From Dryococelus australis (taxonomy: Eukaryota; Arthropoda; Insecta; Phasmatodea; Phasmatidae): a stretch of 64,000 nt of DNA. Location: positions 109,855,800-109,919,799 of the forward strand of contig CM056993.1 in assembly GCA_029891345.1 (NCBI GenBank), in the 5' to 3' direction. Below are positions 36,872-47,702 of the stretch, one piece after another. The stretch's first letter is position 1. Each line of letters starts with the position of its first letter. The notes beneath the pieces are model-generated. The model did not search any database, was not told the origin of the DNA, and saw nothing but the letters and a program-made list of their open reading frames with translations. The position numbers and the translations under genes are program-made.

Positions 36872-36909
36872 TTAACGCGACATGTTCGTTAGTGAACATG
36901 TCGCGTTAA
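36872..36909. repeat. Perfect 16-bp-arm hairpin
   Basis: TTAACGCGACATGTTC (36872-36887) and its exact complement (36894-36909) are separated by the 6-base loop GTTAGT. A short U-tract typical of intrinsic terminators is absent, and the context is eukaryotic, so I leave the function open. Confidence 0.75.
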
Positions 36910-37448
36910 ACATGTCAAGCAAAATATAAGCATAATAACCTCAATTTACAGATTTGGTCTCTGGGAAAAAGTGTTGTAGCACTACTCCACGAATGTAAAA
37001 AAAAAATTAACATTTACTTCTATTAAGATCCAAAACCCCGAAATTTCTTGTGAGGAAGTGAGTCATTGTGTTTTTGCACTCTGGAGTATTATGATATTTT
37101 ACCTGTTAATAAATAACAGCCTTTTCATTCGCCATTATAATACACAATGCAGTTCGACTTTTATGACGAGCAAAAAAAAAAAAGTAAACTGCGCGTTAGC
37201 TATATTGACGGGCGACAGTAAGAGAAAATCTTCCATGGAATCGGCTCAGTGCTGCCAGTTCATGAACTTTAGGAACGGTATAGTAAAATGTTGCTATTCC
37301 TTCGTTTATAAGATTTATAAACATTTTTAAGAACTGTATAGTTAAACACTGGAAAACATGCACATTGTGTGCTCTAAATCTGGCTAGTGTATATGAATAC
37401 TGAGCTGTGCCTTGGGCAAAGCACTGACGTCAAGTCTATAGTCAAGTC

Positions 37449-37690
37449 ACCGAGCGAGATGGCGCAGTGGTAACTCACTGAACCCGTATTCGGGAGGACC
37501 CGAGTTCGATCCCCCGTCCGGCCATGTTTTTCCGAAATAACTCCAGGCGAATGCTGGGATGGATCCCTAACAGATGCCATGGCCACTTCCCTCCCATTCC
37601 TCCCCCAAACCTTCTTCCCTGTGCAACTTGCACCGTCTTTAATGACTTTGCTGTCGACGAGACGTTAAGCCCAACTACCTATATGGTAGC
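37449..37690 (+). mobile_element. tRNA-derived SINE (family S-I)
   Basis: The head CGAGCGAGATGGCGCAGTGG contains a perfect A-box consensus (TGGCGCAGTGG). GAGTTCGATCC is the B box. The body has ATAACTCCAGGCGAATGCTG and ends CGACGAGACGTTAAGCCCAA. Next to it at 37743-37797 is a decayed MITE terminus (AAGCAGGGCTTTGAAAAGTG). Confidence 0.85.
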
Positions 37691-38036
37691 GTTAATGTTT
37701 ACATGCAGCAGAGGGATACTCTGCGGGCAGAAAGACGAAATAAAGCAGGGCTTTGAAAAGTGTTCTGTTCAATCACCCGTGAACAAACTACAGCCGGTTA
37801 GCAGAGTAGGCAAGTGTTGGTTTACCGTAGCAGGTGGTCTGTGGTCGAGGTAGCGGCCCCCCACGCAGCCACAGTCCGTCCAGGGTCGCGGCAATTGCGA
37901 CACGCGGGAAACTTTAACAAGGCTTTCTCGGATCGGTGGGTTTTTCTCCATCCACTTGCCGTCGGCATTCACTATAGCCACCTCGCCTTTCTCGTGTAGG
38001 AGCTTGCAAGCCTAGCAGTATGTACGAGGACCATCG

Positions 38037-38272
38037 TTATGGTCCATTCACGGTTACTTCCAACTTCTGAAGCCCTGCTGAAGTCCTACTTCCGGGATAA
38101 TCCTCCGTCTCATGCAAACAAAGTTTAACTGAGTCTAGAAAATTACACATTCCTGCGCAATAAGTCTAATCATATTTTGCGTAAAAATTATTGCTTACTA
38201 AGGATTACCAACACACCTTTTTTCTCAATGATTTTATTAATTTTACTTATATATATATAAATGAAACATTAC
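38037..38272 (+). mobile_element. MITE family B, copy 4 (truncated by a SINE)
   Basis: Starts ATGGTCCATTCACGGTTACT and keeps GAAGCCCTGCTGAAGTCCTA and the AT-rich centre. The right half is missing where a SINE fragment begins at about 38275. Either the SINE inserted and the remainder was lost, or the copy was truncated first. Confidence 0.7.
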
Positions 38273-38274
38273 CA

Positions 38275-38475
38275 TTGGACTTGCACTCGGCAGGACCCGA
38301 CTTTGATTCCCGGTCCAACCATCCTGAATATGGTTTCCCGAGGTTCCTTGAAATCACTCCAGGGCGGTTCGTTACAACAAGCAGTGATAGGTTCCGTGCC
38401 TGCTTCTTGGAGCAGCTTTCTCGTTTTCTAATTACCTCGCTGTTAACGAGACGCTAAGACCTACCTTCTTACCTA
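38275..38475 (+). mobile_element. tRNA-derived SINE (family S-I), 5'-truncated
   Basis: Begins inside the tRNA-like head (CTCGGCAGGACCCGACTTTG then ATTCCCGGTCC). It continues ATCACTCCAGGGCGG and ends AACGAGACGCTAAGACCTAC. The A-box part is missing. It sits at the truncated end of family B copy 4. Confidence 0.75.
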
Positions 38476-38632
38476 TCTGCTGAGTTTTTTTATGTGTGCG
38501 AGGGCTGATGTAACATCAGAATGAAGCCACAGACTGTTTGGCTCTTCAATAGCACGCAGGTAGTTGACAGCTGGAGTACATCGGACAGCATGGCTGATAC
38601 AACGGACGGAGCTAAACTCAGCTCCATCAGTT

Positions 38633-39040
38633 TAAAAGGCTGTTTAAGATAAAGTGAACACTTTAGAAATAAACCTTAGAAAAATGTCACTGCCCCTACA
38701 TGCATACATTTTAATGGGTGCACTATATGACGTGGCCCCAGTAAAGTTGGTATTGATGGATGAAAAGTAGTTCCCTATCATAACGTCGAATAAAAGTGAT
38801 AGGTAACCATTTCTGATAACCATTTCTTTCGCTTTCTGTTTTTTTAATGCATTGAAGTGTACACATGAGCAGATTTGTAAAGTTCTTAATAATTTCAGTT
38901 TCATTTGACCGATGCACGAATAAAGTGATGAGACCTATGGAAATTATAATTCTACGTAAGGCGGAGGAATACACAATGTGTAAACAAGTAGGTTTTTTGC
39001 AGGGCTTTCAAAAGTGCTCATTTTACCGTGAACAACCTAC
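38633..39040 (-). mobile_element. MITE family A, copy 5
   Basis: Reverse-oriented full-length copy. The left end GGCTGTTTAAGATAAAGTGA is decayed. The right end GTGCTCATTTTACCGTGAAC is intact. Two overlapping minus-strand reading frames inside it are chance frames in repeat DNA. Confidence 0.85.
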
Positions 39041-39654
39041 ACCTGTAAGAAGAACTCTAACTTCAAGTGACGCGAAAACAACTTTCAAGGCATCTTGAAT
39101 GTTGCTAGGATTATTTTATAAGTATTTCCCCGTAGCCAGGAAAAGCATTTTCATACTGCGGTTTCCGGGAAAACAATAAATCAACATAAGTGTAAAGTTT
39201 TAAATTGCCTGGATTAGGCTTCAGTGCGCAAATTGCATCAGAAAAATAATACGCTTCAGCTGTTGCACACAGGAAATAAAAACACGACGCTTCATTATCG
39301 GCGCCTTGTGGTCAGAGAAGATAAGGACGCGTCAGCGTATCCCAAAGCGCCACATGTACCCTGTTCCTCCGAAACAAAACATAGCTCTCGATACATGTAG
39401 ACTCTGAAATGAAGTATAATATCGCTCAAATGTTCCACGCCTTGCGGTGATGGTAAAACTCTCTTATGGTAATGTTACTGTACGCACACCCTTATGAATA
39501 CTTACTCCGCAGGACCAATTAGGGAAGATGCTAATATTGGTGTCTGACAGGCAGGTTAGTGCTACCTAGATCTAATTGCTTTCCGTCAAGCCAACGTGTG
39601 AGATGGCTGAGGCAAAGATTCACGTGAACTGTTAATCTTCCACTTTTTTGTGTA

Positions 39655-40052
39655 TTTGAAATCAACCTTAGAAAACTACCACTGCTCCTACCTGCATATA
39701 TTTCTCGGGTGTACTGAGTTACATGCGTCCAATAATAACGTTGGTAACGATAGAGGGAAAGTAGTTCCATATCTTAACGTCAAATAAAAAATGTTAGGTA
39801 ACCATTCGTGATCACATAAATGATTTCTTTCGCTTCCTGTTATTTTCAATACGCCGAATAAAAATTAGCACATTTGTAAAATATTTACTTGTGTAATAAT
39901 TTCACAGTTTCACTTGACGGACGCATTAATAAAGTGGTGAGGCCCATGGCAATGTTAATTTTACATAAGGCGGAAGAATACACAACCTGAATACAAGAAG
40001 TTCTTAAACAGGACTTTAACCACTGCTCAGTTTACTGTAAAAAGCTTATAGA
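39655..40052 (-). mobile_element. MITE family A, copy 6 (left terminus lost)
   Basis: Reverse-oriented family A interior (GAAATCAACCTTAGAAAA, TTTCTTTCGCTTCC, TGGTGAGGCCCATGGCAAT). It ends in a decayed terminus, GCTCAGTTTACTGTAAAAAG. The left inverted repeat is not recognisable, so the copy is truncated or strongly diverged there. Confidence 0.75.
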
Positions 40053-40566
40053 ATGATTAACGGAGCCGTCAACGAGGAAAGTACATGCAAATATCTGCAG
40101 ACAACAAAAAGCGAACATCGCGGGGGAAAGAGATACAAATGCACAAAACTGTAAAAAAAACCTTATCACATAATCTTTGGTTTCAGCAACATTCAAACCT
40201 CTGCAATACGGTAGGTTCAATATTTTTTACAATAATCGTTATTAATAATTTTGCACATCCTTTGGGCGTATTACATCCAGTATTAATGAAAATGTACGCT
40301 GACCATCTTAATAAATGTACTGAGCCTGGGTTTGGGTAAACAGACGAGAATCTAAAGGTTGGCATCTAGAGAAATTAACTGCGACCAGATGCTCGCCTCT
40401 TTATTGAATCAATCCGGGAGCTCCGACTACGATAACATTTCCGCTCTCTGCTAATTCATTTATTTATTTCGTAGTGCCCGGTCACTCTAACCCGCTCTTT
40501 CCCAAAATTCTCTACGAAGTTCAGTCCTTAAATTTTATTTAAAAAAGTTTAAACATTTTAAACATG

Positions 40567-40640
40567 TCGCGATATATATATATATTCTATATATTCTATA
40601 TTCTATATATGATATATATATATATCATATATAGAATGTG
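40567..40640. repeat. AT-rich palindrome
   Basis: ATATATATATATATTCTATA, TTCTATATTC and then TATATATATCATATATAGAA form a cruciform-prone sequence built on TATATA and TTCTATAT/ATATAGAA. It lies just before family A copy 7. Confidence 0.8.
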
Positions 40641-40692
40641 GCATTCAATATTTTAAATAAAACTTTTGGGTTAATACAACCTAAGATGTGTA

Positions 40693-41121
40693 TAGGCTGT
40701 TCACGATAACCTGGGCATTTTTGAAAGCCCTGCTTAAGATCTACTTATATGCACGTTGCGTATTCTTCCGCCTTAGATAAAATTAACATTGTCATGGTCA
40801 TGGGCCTCATCACTTTATTTCATGAGTCGGTCGAGTGAAACTCTGAAATTATTAGAAATTAAATACTTTACCAATCTTCTCATTTCTACACTTCGATGCA
40901 TTACTAAAAAACAAAAATCGAAAGAAATTATTTCAGTATTCGCAAATGTTTACATGGCACTTTTAATTCATCGTTAAGCCATGGGACTACTTTCTCCCCG
41001 GCGTTGCCAACTTTGTTATGCACTTGCCAGACAGTGTACCCATTAAAATATATGCAGGTATGGTCGGTGGCATTTTTCAAAGGTTAATTTTGAAAGTGCT
41101 GAAATAACCTTTAACAGCCTA
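40693..41121 (+). mobile_element. MITE family A, copy 7
   Basis: Starts TAGGCTGTTCACGATAACCT and keeps the GAAAGCCCTGCTTAAGATCT, GGGCCTCATCACTTTATT and GCGTTGCCAACTTTGTTATG blocks. The right terminus is decayed (AACCTTTAACAGCCTA). Confidence 0.8.
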
Positions 41122-41149
41122 AATAGTTTCGTCACAATAAACAAAGGAG

Positions 41150-41690
41150 AAAATTCCATCGTAGGACTATGTATTGCATTACGAAGAGAATTCGGTAGAA
41201 GGCTGGGGCTGCACGCACCGTTGCAGCTGCAGACATATACGGTGTACAGTCAGTAGCAGCTGCAGTAACGGGCGACTGGAAAAGATGTCCTGGCGCTGCA
41301 GGCGGCAACGAACGGTGTGTTCGGGCACAGAGCAACGTGCCACTTGCCTGAACTGAGTGAGGGTGTCTGATGTGGCTTCGTTGGGTGGCTTCGTTGGTGC
41401 ATCGGGGATGTCGGCTCCCTGCACGTCGCTCAGCATTTTCCTCCTCGGCACAGTGATCCCATATCTACCTCACTGTGTTTACATTTCGTACAACGGAGGA
41501 ACCACTTTTTGCGGTAGGATGATCCATACTCCTGATATGCCCCGATTCTCCCCTGGTCAAAGGCGGAAACTTGTTCGTGTGGTTGTAGTGTTCTTTGACG
41601 CATCGTCTTCGCTCCAATCTGTGCGCACGAACGGTCCACCACCCAGCCGCCGCCACCGTTTTACATCATCGGGACGCTACTCCCTCAGCA
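41150..41690 (-). pseudogene. Tc1-like transposase remnant, N-terminal half (broken)
   Basis: On the minus strand, 41430-41642 encodes SAFDQGRIGAYQEYGSSYR, matching the first helix-turn-helix region of insect Tc1-like transposases. In a shifted frame, 41179-41451 gives EHTVRCRLQRQDIFSSRPLL and then LLLTVHRICLQLQRC, which match the second HTH and linker (TVRRRL...SARRPLL.LPLT..H). At least one frameshift joins these segments, and the DDE catalytic domain is missing. It lies immediately beyond family A copy 7. The neighbouring C homopolymer at 41768-41782 may mark the other edge. Confidence 0.7.
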
Positions 41691-41767
41691 CGGGGAAGTA
41701 CAGGCCTGTGATTACCCTTGTTCTCCCATAAGGCTACCATTATAATGTTCAGGTTAGGGAGATGCAG

Positions 41768-41782
41768 CCCCCCCCCCCCCCC
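41768..41782. repeat. Poly-C tract (15 bp)
   Basis: An uninterrupted C run near the 5' edge of the minus-strand Tc1-like remnant. Confidence 0.9.
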
Positions 41783-41925
41783 GGGTTAGGCTGTCTTAAA
41801 TGGCATTTGAAATGCAGCAAGCTGCAATTAGTTAAATCAGAACTCCATGGTAGCGCCTGGAGTCTGTACCCAATGCTGATTTTCGTTGCAGGTTACCCCT
41901 TTCTCACTGCCTGCTGGGGGGGGGG

Positions 41926-41938
41926 GGGATCGGTGAAG
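41926..41938. repeat. Poly-G tract (13 bp)
   Basis: An uninterrupted G run about 145 bp after the poly-C tract. Confidence 0.9.
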
Positions 41939-42710
41939 TTAATCCACGAAAATTTTGAATAATTTCAGGCCTTGTAATATAAAAGCAAGTCCCTGAAGGG
42001 GGCATGCGATAATTAGTTAAGTAAGTGATTAGTTTAATTTACTGCCAAAGTGAAGTTAAATATTTAATACGATTGCAAATTGTAGATGCATGTCCGGAAC
42101 GAGGTGGAAAGAAGGTTGTATTAATCAAAATAATAAAGTAATCATTTTAAGTTAGTGGTTTTTTACTTATTACTAAATTATACATGTGTTATTATAATGT
42201 CTTGTGAAATTGTTACTAAAAACTGGTATTGAAATCGTAATTTGTAATAAATAGCTTTATAATATAAAATCTGAGAGTGGAAACACCCAGCGGCTCTCCG
42301 ACTTTCACTTATATACCGCTTATCAGTGTTGTCGGGGACGTTAGTGCTGCGCCACTTGGCTCAACAACTAATCACGTCGTTGTCCTATCCTGCTTTACGC
42401 ATTTCCCAGGCACGTCCTTCTTGATGTTGCAATTTTCTTGGCCAGCAGTGCAAGTGCACACGTTTTTACATAAATAAAGGCTGGAGTACATACTGTATAG
42501 TAATGTCGGCACCTAATAAAAAAAAAAGTCCCTTTTGTTACTAATTGAAATGGGTACTTTTTAAACTGGTGGACAATGCCACTGTTTATTTATAATTTGA
42601 GTAATATTTATTGTAAAAGAGTTCCTAACTACTTCACAGTTTACCATCATTAAGAATGTATATTAGTACTTTGGGCCACCTCAATATTAGAGTTTGCGTG
42701 TTTGGAAGTA

Positions 42711-43438
42711 TACAGGTGTTGCGAAATTACATGACAATACTTCGGGGGAAAGTTCCTCTCATCTGGAGGATGAAAAAATTTGATATGAACACAGGTTCGC
42801 AAACGCTTCGTTTCTTTATTACAGCCCGTAATACATAACGTACAGTGTATAGCCCGCGAGCTGGATCACGTTACTGTGGAATGTCATCGAAGCTGTAATT
42901 GGCAGCCCCATACCAGCCCCCGAGGAGCCGTAATTTGCATTCACTAGACTTTTATTTGTGGGGATATTTAAAAGCACTTGTGTATGCAACCTCAGTGGAC
43001 GATGTGGGCACTCTGCGTAACCGTATTGTGGTGGGTTGGGAAACAATCAGCAATTTTCCAGGGATTCATCAATGCATCCGGGTGTGCATGCAATGACGGG
43101 TTGATGCATGTGTTCGTGCTCATGGAGGGCATTTTGAACATTTCCTTTAGTGCCGACGATAAGCTTTCACACATGTGTAACTAACGCCTGTGCACTTCCT
43201 ACTGTTCTAGGCGTAGTGTCGTAATGCGAGGTGTCATGTATCATGCAAACGAACACTGCGATGGCATCCCACAGTACCATGATCCAGCCCGCGGGCAATA
43301 CATTGTACGTTATGTATTAAGGGATGTAGTATAGAAACGAAGCGTTTACGGATCTATGTTCATATAACATTTTTTCATCCTCCAGATGTGAGAAATGTTT
43401 CCCCGAAGTATTGTCATGTAATTTTACAACATTCTGTA
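42711..43438. mobile_element. Mariner-like element with ~110-bp imperfect terminal inverted repeats
   Basis: The left end (TACAGGTGTTGCGAAATTAC, then ATGACAATACTTCGG and CATCTGGAGGATGAAAAAAT) is repeated inverted at the right end up to 43438. The flanks allow a TA duplication. At about 730 bp, with only the end of a transposase inside, it is an internally deleted copy. Confidence 0.8.
42899..43140 (+). pseudogene. C-terminal remnant of a mariner-like transposase
   Basis: The plus frame contains SLDFYLWGYLKALVYATSVD followed by DVGTLRNRIV...WETI.NFPGIHQCIR. It matches the DDE-domain C-terminus of insect mariner-like transposases (SPDLTPLDFFLWG.LK..VY). Here the SPDLTP part is decayed to PRSRNLHS. 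A stop follows CMQ, and the homologous frame continues (RVDACVRAHGGHFEHF). It lies inside the long-TIR element, so it is a relic of the autonomous parent. It is non-functional. Confidence 0.75.
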
Positions 43439-45041
43439 TACATCCTACAGAGAGATGAAACAAAGCAGGGCTACCAAAAGTATTCTTTCAAAAGTATAAA
43501 AACTTGATAATTTTCTCCAAATGCCACAGAGTTTTGAGATAATCAATTTCAATCAATCAGCTGACATACACTTATTTGACCGTCTGATTTCGTTCTATTA
43601 GCACACGTTTTTTTAAATTATATTTGTCATTCTCTTGTCACGAGTGCTTTTTTGGAGATAGGTTTAACCATAGGAAAGTGTTTTCGAATATATTGTAATT
43701 TTATTTAATTCCTGAAAACTGAAAAACTCCACGGACGATAGGGTTATATTTTGCGCGTTTGAGGTACGAAAAACCAACACTGCGTTATGGGCGAAACTAG
43801 CACCCTCATCAAAATGTAATTTCGCCCTACGTGTGCGGAGGCACTTAAATTAAGTGCATTATTGCACTCGAGCAGCTTGCAACCATGGCAGTTTAAAAAT
43901 ATTGTCGGCGACTGTGGTGGAAAGTATGCACAGAAGTTCCGTGCAGAAAAAATATACATTCTAGGAGAATGTTTTCTGACAAATCAATATTAAAAAATAC
44001 TTTTCCTTTTTAAGTTTAATTGCTGAAAATTAGTGTTTGCAGTATGCAAGCTGTCTCCCAGAGTTACCTGAAGGAAATATATTGCCAATACATTCTATGA
44101 TTCTACCCAAAAAAAAATGTTCCACACACATGCTGCAGCGCAGTTGAGGGTTCCATTCTGGCGTAATGGTTTATCTCTGTTACTTTCACAGTATTCATAT
44201 CAAAAATCGGGTTTATCACAAGCAGTTTCTCACAAGCTCTTTGAAGTTCGGTTTTCATAGGAGCATTCATAGCATTTCTTACTCATCGCCACTTCTAGGA
44301 AATCATCCTATTTGCGGCGCAGATGTCGTTTCGAAAACAAGCGAGACCACAGCCAGGTTTCCCCGCAGATCTTCCGGTTAGTCACCCGGAGACAGGATGA
44401 ATCAGTTCCTCCGCTCACCGCAGCGGCACAGCTACACGCGTGGTTTATACGTAGTCTGTTCCACGCCGACAAGAGAGACTCTATGAGTGTTCACAGATTG
44501 AATATTATGCGTCAAACGTTTCGGGAACAGTATTTGCACTCTCGTGGGTTCATTTATGATTCCCTACCAAGCTATAGAAATAACTGCAACAATTCAGGCA
44601 CTGCAAATGTTTTGAGTTCAGATTTTTACACAGACAAATCTTCTGATACACATAATTATAAACACGCAAAAAAATATTTTATTATTATATTTCCTGGTTA
44701 TTCACGTATCTGTAGGTATTGTGTTTTCTCGGCGAATTATAGTAAAATCTGCTCAGTCTATTGAATGAAATAACGACGCGAGCTCGTCTACCTGTCGAGG
44801 CTCCTGCGAAAATCGAGGCTGTGTTCTGACAGGATGTTCATCTTTCCGGTCTGTCCCCTCGGCTTGGTCGCCAAAATTTCGGCACGCGGGACGCACGGAC
44901 TTTGCTGGTAGTTCCCTATGCTTCACTGTGTTCTACAAGCATTACTCCAATAGCTATATTGAAAATAAAATATGATTGTAGGAACCATCTAGGCTGTTAA
45001 AAAAGGGACAGTAATCTGGTGGGTTGTAGCTATCATCTAAA
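43439..45041. other. Unassigned sequence
   Basis: A 150-codon plus frame (44312-44764) is the longest outside transposon remnants but has no recognised domain. A phrase near its middle (GFIYDSLPSY) loosely recurs at 8670 (YIHNSLPS) and 18800 (GIIYYCLPSY), which may indicate a decayed dispersed repeat. Confidence 0.35.
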
Positions 45042-45273
45042 TACACTCATTTACCAAAAGAAAAGTGATCACCATGAACGAATTGCGTGAGTACAACGAA
45101 GGTTGCCACACAATATCGTCACAGCCTGACATGTTTCCCATATGCGTGTAATGCTGTTTGTTTGCGTGGATGTATCACTAGGGGTCATGCACGTCCCTCC
45201 ATATTCACATCTGCAAGACACCTAATAAGGCCTGCAGTGTGAGCCACAGAGCCAAGTTCAGTGAACACACAGC

Positions 45274-46460
45274 ATGCCCCGAAGGAGCATCCGACAAGCC
45301 TTAGTCCAGCTGGATGAGTCTGAGAGAGTCAGTTGAACGTTTCGGCGCACTACCAACCACTTGATCCGTCTGCCTACACTGTGAATCAGTGTTGGACGCA
45401 GTGGGAACATGAGAGTACACACACCCGTCGAGAAGGCTCGGGTAGACACCTGCGGTCCACCGGCAGGGAGGATCTCTTCATCGTGCGACAGGCTCTAAAC
45501 ACTCCACGGGCATCGCTGTGCACCAACCAGGGACATGTCATGGCCGCTAGGGATACGCCTGTGTCCATCAGTAACATGTTCAGGTGGCTAGTAGAGCATG
45601 ATTTGTCGTCGCTACGTCCCTTACGACGTCTAGCATTAAGACTTGAGCATCGCCAGGCACGTGTGGCCTTCTGGCAAGAACGGGCAGTATGGCAGCTTGC
45701 AGATTGGAGACGATTGGCGTTTAGTGGGGTATCGCGGTTCTGTCTGGATACAGACGACTGTCGAATTCGAGTCTGGAGACGTCTTGGCCAGCGCCGTGAT
45801 CCACGGTTCATCATAGAGCGGCACATCGCTCCAACGAGAGGTCTCATGGTGTGGCTTGCCGTTTCCTACGATTACCGCACCCTACTAGTGGTGACTGGAG
45901 GAACCCTGTTGACTTAGCAATACGTCCAGAAAATGAATTGGATTGGGTTGGATAGGGCTTATTAACGTCCCCTGGTGTTATGCCTGAAGGCTTATCAGGG
46001 GACAGCTTACAAACTAACTTATGACCTAATTTAAACTAATACCCGTGCCTTACCAAGGATTCGAACCCAGAACTTCCCACACCCAGTCTGATAACGCACC
46101 AACCGACTGCACCACGGGAGGTCGGCGCGCCAGGAAATTCTGCGACCATGTGCGCTCCCCTTCCTGGTGCAGCTTGAAAACCCCATTTTCAGCAGAATAA
46201 TGCCCAACCTCTCACAGCACAGGTATCACTGGCCTGCCTTCATTATATGAACATGCTCCCTTGGCCACCGAGCTCCCCAGACCTCTCCTCAATCGAGAAC
46301 GTTTGGGATCAGATCGGATGGCAACTTCGACCAGCGGCAACCACGGCGGATTTGGAGGGTCAATTGCGCCAGCTGTTGCAGGTTGTTCCTTAAGAGAACA
46401 TCCGATGTCTGTATGCCTCCATGCTCGTCCATACCACCGTCTGACTTCGTGATGTGGGTG
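45274..46460 (+). pseudogene. Tc1-like transposase, inactivated
   Basis: The frame starts near MPRRSIRQALVQLDESERV (HTH region). It is frameshifted, then open from 45333 to 45917 with REGSGRHLRSTGREDLFIVR, DLSSLRPLRRLALRLEHRQA and RDPRFIIERHI.P..GLMVW. After the SINE it resumes as NNAQPLTAQ and PWPPSSPDLSSIENVWDQIG. In the DD34E triad, the first Asp motif FSDESRF is changed to FSGVSRF and the second DNA(R)PHTA to NNAQPLTA. The Glu in SIENVW is kept. There are also stops at 45915 and near 46393. The protein cannot be catalytically active. Confidence 0.9.
45935..46129 (-). mobile_element. tRNA-derived SINE (family S-II) inserted in the Tc1-like element
   Basis: Read on the minus strand it starts with a tRNA-like head (CTCCCGTGGTGCAGTCGGTT, with a B box GGTTCGAATCC) and ends CCCAATCCAATTC. 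The near-direct repeats CCAGAAAAT (45926-45934) and CCAGGAAAT (46130-46138) flank it as a decayed target duplication. It is the same family as 51845-52013. It is Pol III-derived and non-coding. Confidence 0.85.
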
Positions 46461-46653
46461 GTGCAACACAGTACTAAGTGCATCCTGTAAGTGTCGGTCC
46501 CCTGCAATACGTGCTTGGTGTGGTACAATATTTTAATGTTTTCTGTATACATACTACCATGTTGCATACCTGTGCACACTTACGTGCCCCTGCGATGCCA
46601 CCTTCAAGGTGTTCAATTATTTTGTGAATGAGTGTATTTTTAACACAAATGAC

Positions 46654-47060
46654 AATACCAGCAGAACTGTTTGTTGTATTCCTCTGTGTGATTGTATTTG
46701 GTACTGTGTATATGGTTACAACAGATCACTCCTACTACTAAACAAATAGAAGGGTCTACCTCCAACAGAACAACTTCAGCAATATCTGGATTGTTCCCAC
46801 AGCAATCAGAACTTCAATAACCTAACAGAATGTTATGTTGCGAGTGTATAAAAGTTATGTTGTCAAGTTTGAGTGTAGCAGCAACAGAATGTTTTGTTGG
46901 ATTATTATAAATCCTAGTTGTTTTGGCAACAATACAAATATTGCTGAAGTTGTTCTGTTTGAAGCACTATATATCTTGTAGTAGGAACGTAGTGTTCTGG
47001 TGTAGCAATGGCCAATAAATTTACAGACAGGAATACAATAAACAGTTCTGCTGGTATTAT
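46654..47060. repeat. Foldback element / long hairpin of about 400 bp
   Basis: The left arm begins AATACCAGCAGAACTGTTTG and the right arm ends with the complement, CAGTTCTGCTGGTATT. A second matching block, CAGAACAACTTCAGCAATAT (left), recurs inverted in the right arm. The matches run inward for most of both ~200-bp halves with small gaps, so the whole segment can fold on itself. It starts about 20 bp after the right end of the Tc1-like element. Confidence 0.75.
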
Positions 47061-47459
47061 TATCCACGTTAACAATATTTATATGTTACCTACAACCGCA
47101 CAGATAGCTGTTCCTATTTTAACAGTCTGGATAGTTCCTACAGCCTTATTTTTTCTCGATGTACATGCATTATATATGTGTAATGTTCTATAACATATTA
47201 ATTTAGGTTCACACATTTATAATGAAATAAATTTTATATTCGTTTAGTTTACATATTAGTAACATACTTGAGAAATTTGGAAATAGTCAATTTGTGATGA
47301 GTAATTTTTGAGGATTTAAAATTAAACTGTTTAATATTATATTTAATTTCAAATTTTTGCTACATATAAAACAGAAGTTTGTCTAAAATCTTTGTTCTGT
47401 TTCCTTTGTTGCCTATAAGTTATTTTGGTAGCATGATGTAATTAGCGAATGAAACTACG

Positions 47460-47702
47460 TATGGGCTGTTCACGGTAAAGTGAGCACTATTTAAGGCCCT
47501 AATAAATTTTTCTTTTCATCCAATTTCCATCTTCCTACTGCTTTTTAATATAAACATTGCAATGTGACCAATAAACACCGTGTATACATTTCACCACCAT
47601 CAAAATTCAATGCCTGAAGCTGCAATAAGATATATTTGGTAGTGGTTAATGGCTTTTGGGAGGGCCTTAAAATGTGCTCACTTTACCGTGAACAGCGTTA
47701 TA
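47460..47702 (-). mobile_element. MITE family C, copy 6
   Basis: Reverse-oriented. Starts TATGGGCTGTTCACGGTAAA and ends ATGTGCTCACTTTACCGTGA plus ACAGCGTTATA. Confidence 0.85.

Larger units (their letters stand above)
45044..46634 (+). mobile_element. Tc1-like transposon interrupted by a SINE
   Basis: Termini CACTCATTTACCAAAA (left) and the complement of CACTCATTCACAAAATAA (right) are inverted. TA flanks both ends (45042-45043 and 46635-46636). Subtracting the 195-bp SINE leaves about 1.4 kb, a normal Tc1 size. The transposase inside is broken. Confidence 0.8.

Noticed and set aside
36872-36909. Intrinsic transcription terminator
   Set aside because: The setting is eukaryotic and no U-tract follows the stem.
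37449-37520. tRNA gene on the basis of A and B boxes
   Set aside because: The boxes belong to SINE heads. The sequence continues into a SINE body and no complete cloverleaf acceptor stem is present. The same holds at 51845 and 60590.
44312-44764. 150-codon plus-strand frame, considered as an exon
   Set aside because: No family resemblance. A shared phrase with other intergenic spots suggests decayed repeat DNA.
45386-45847. 153-codon minus-strand frame
   Set aside because: It is the antisense shadow of the Tc1-like transposase remnant on the plus strand.
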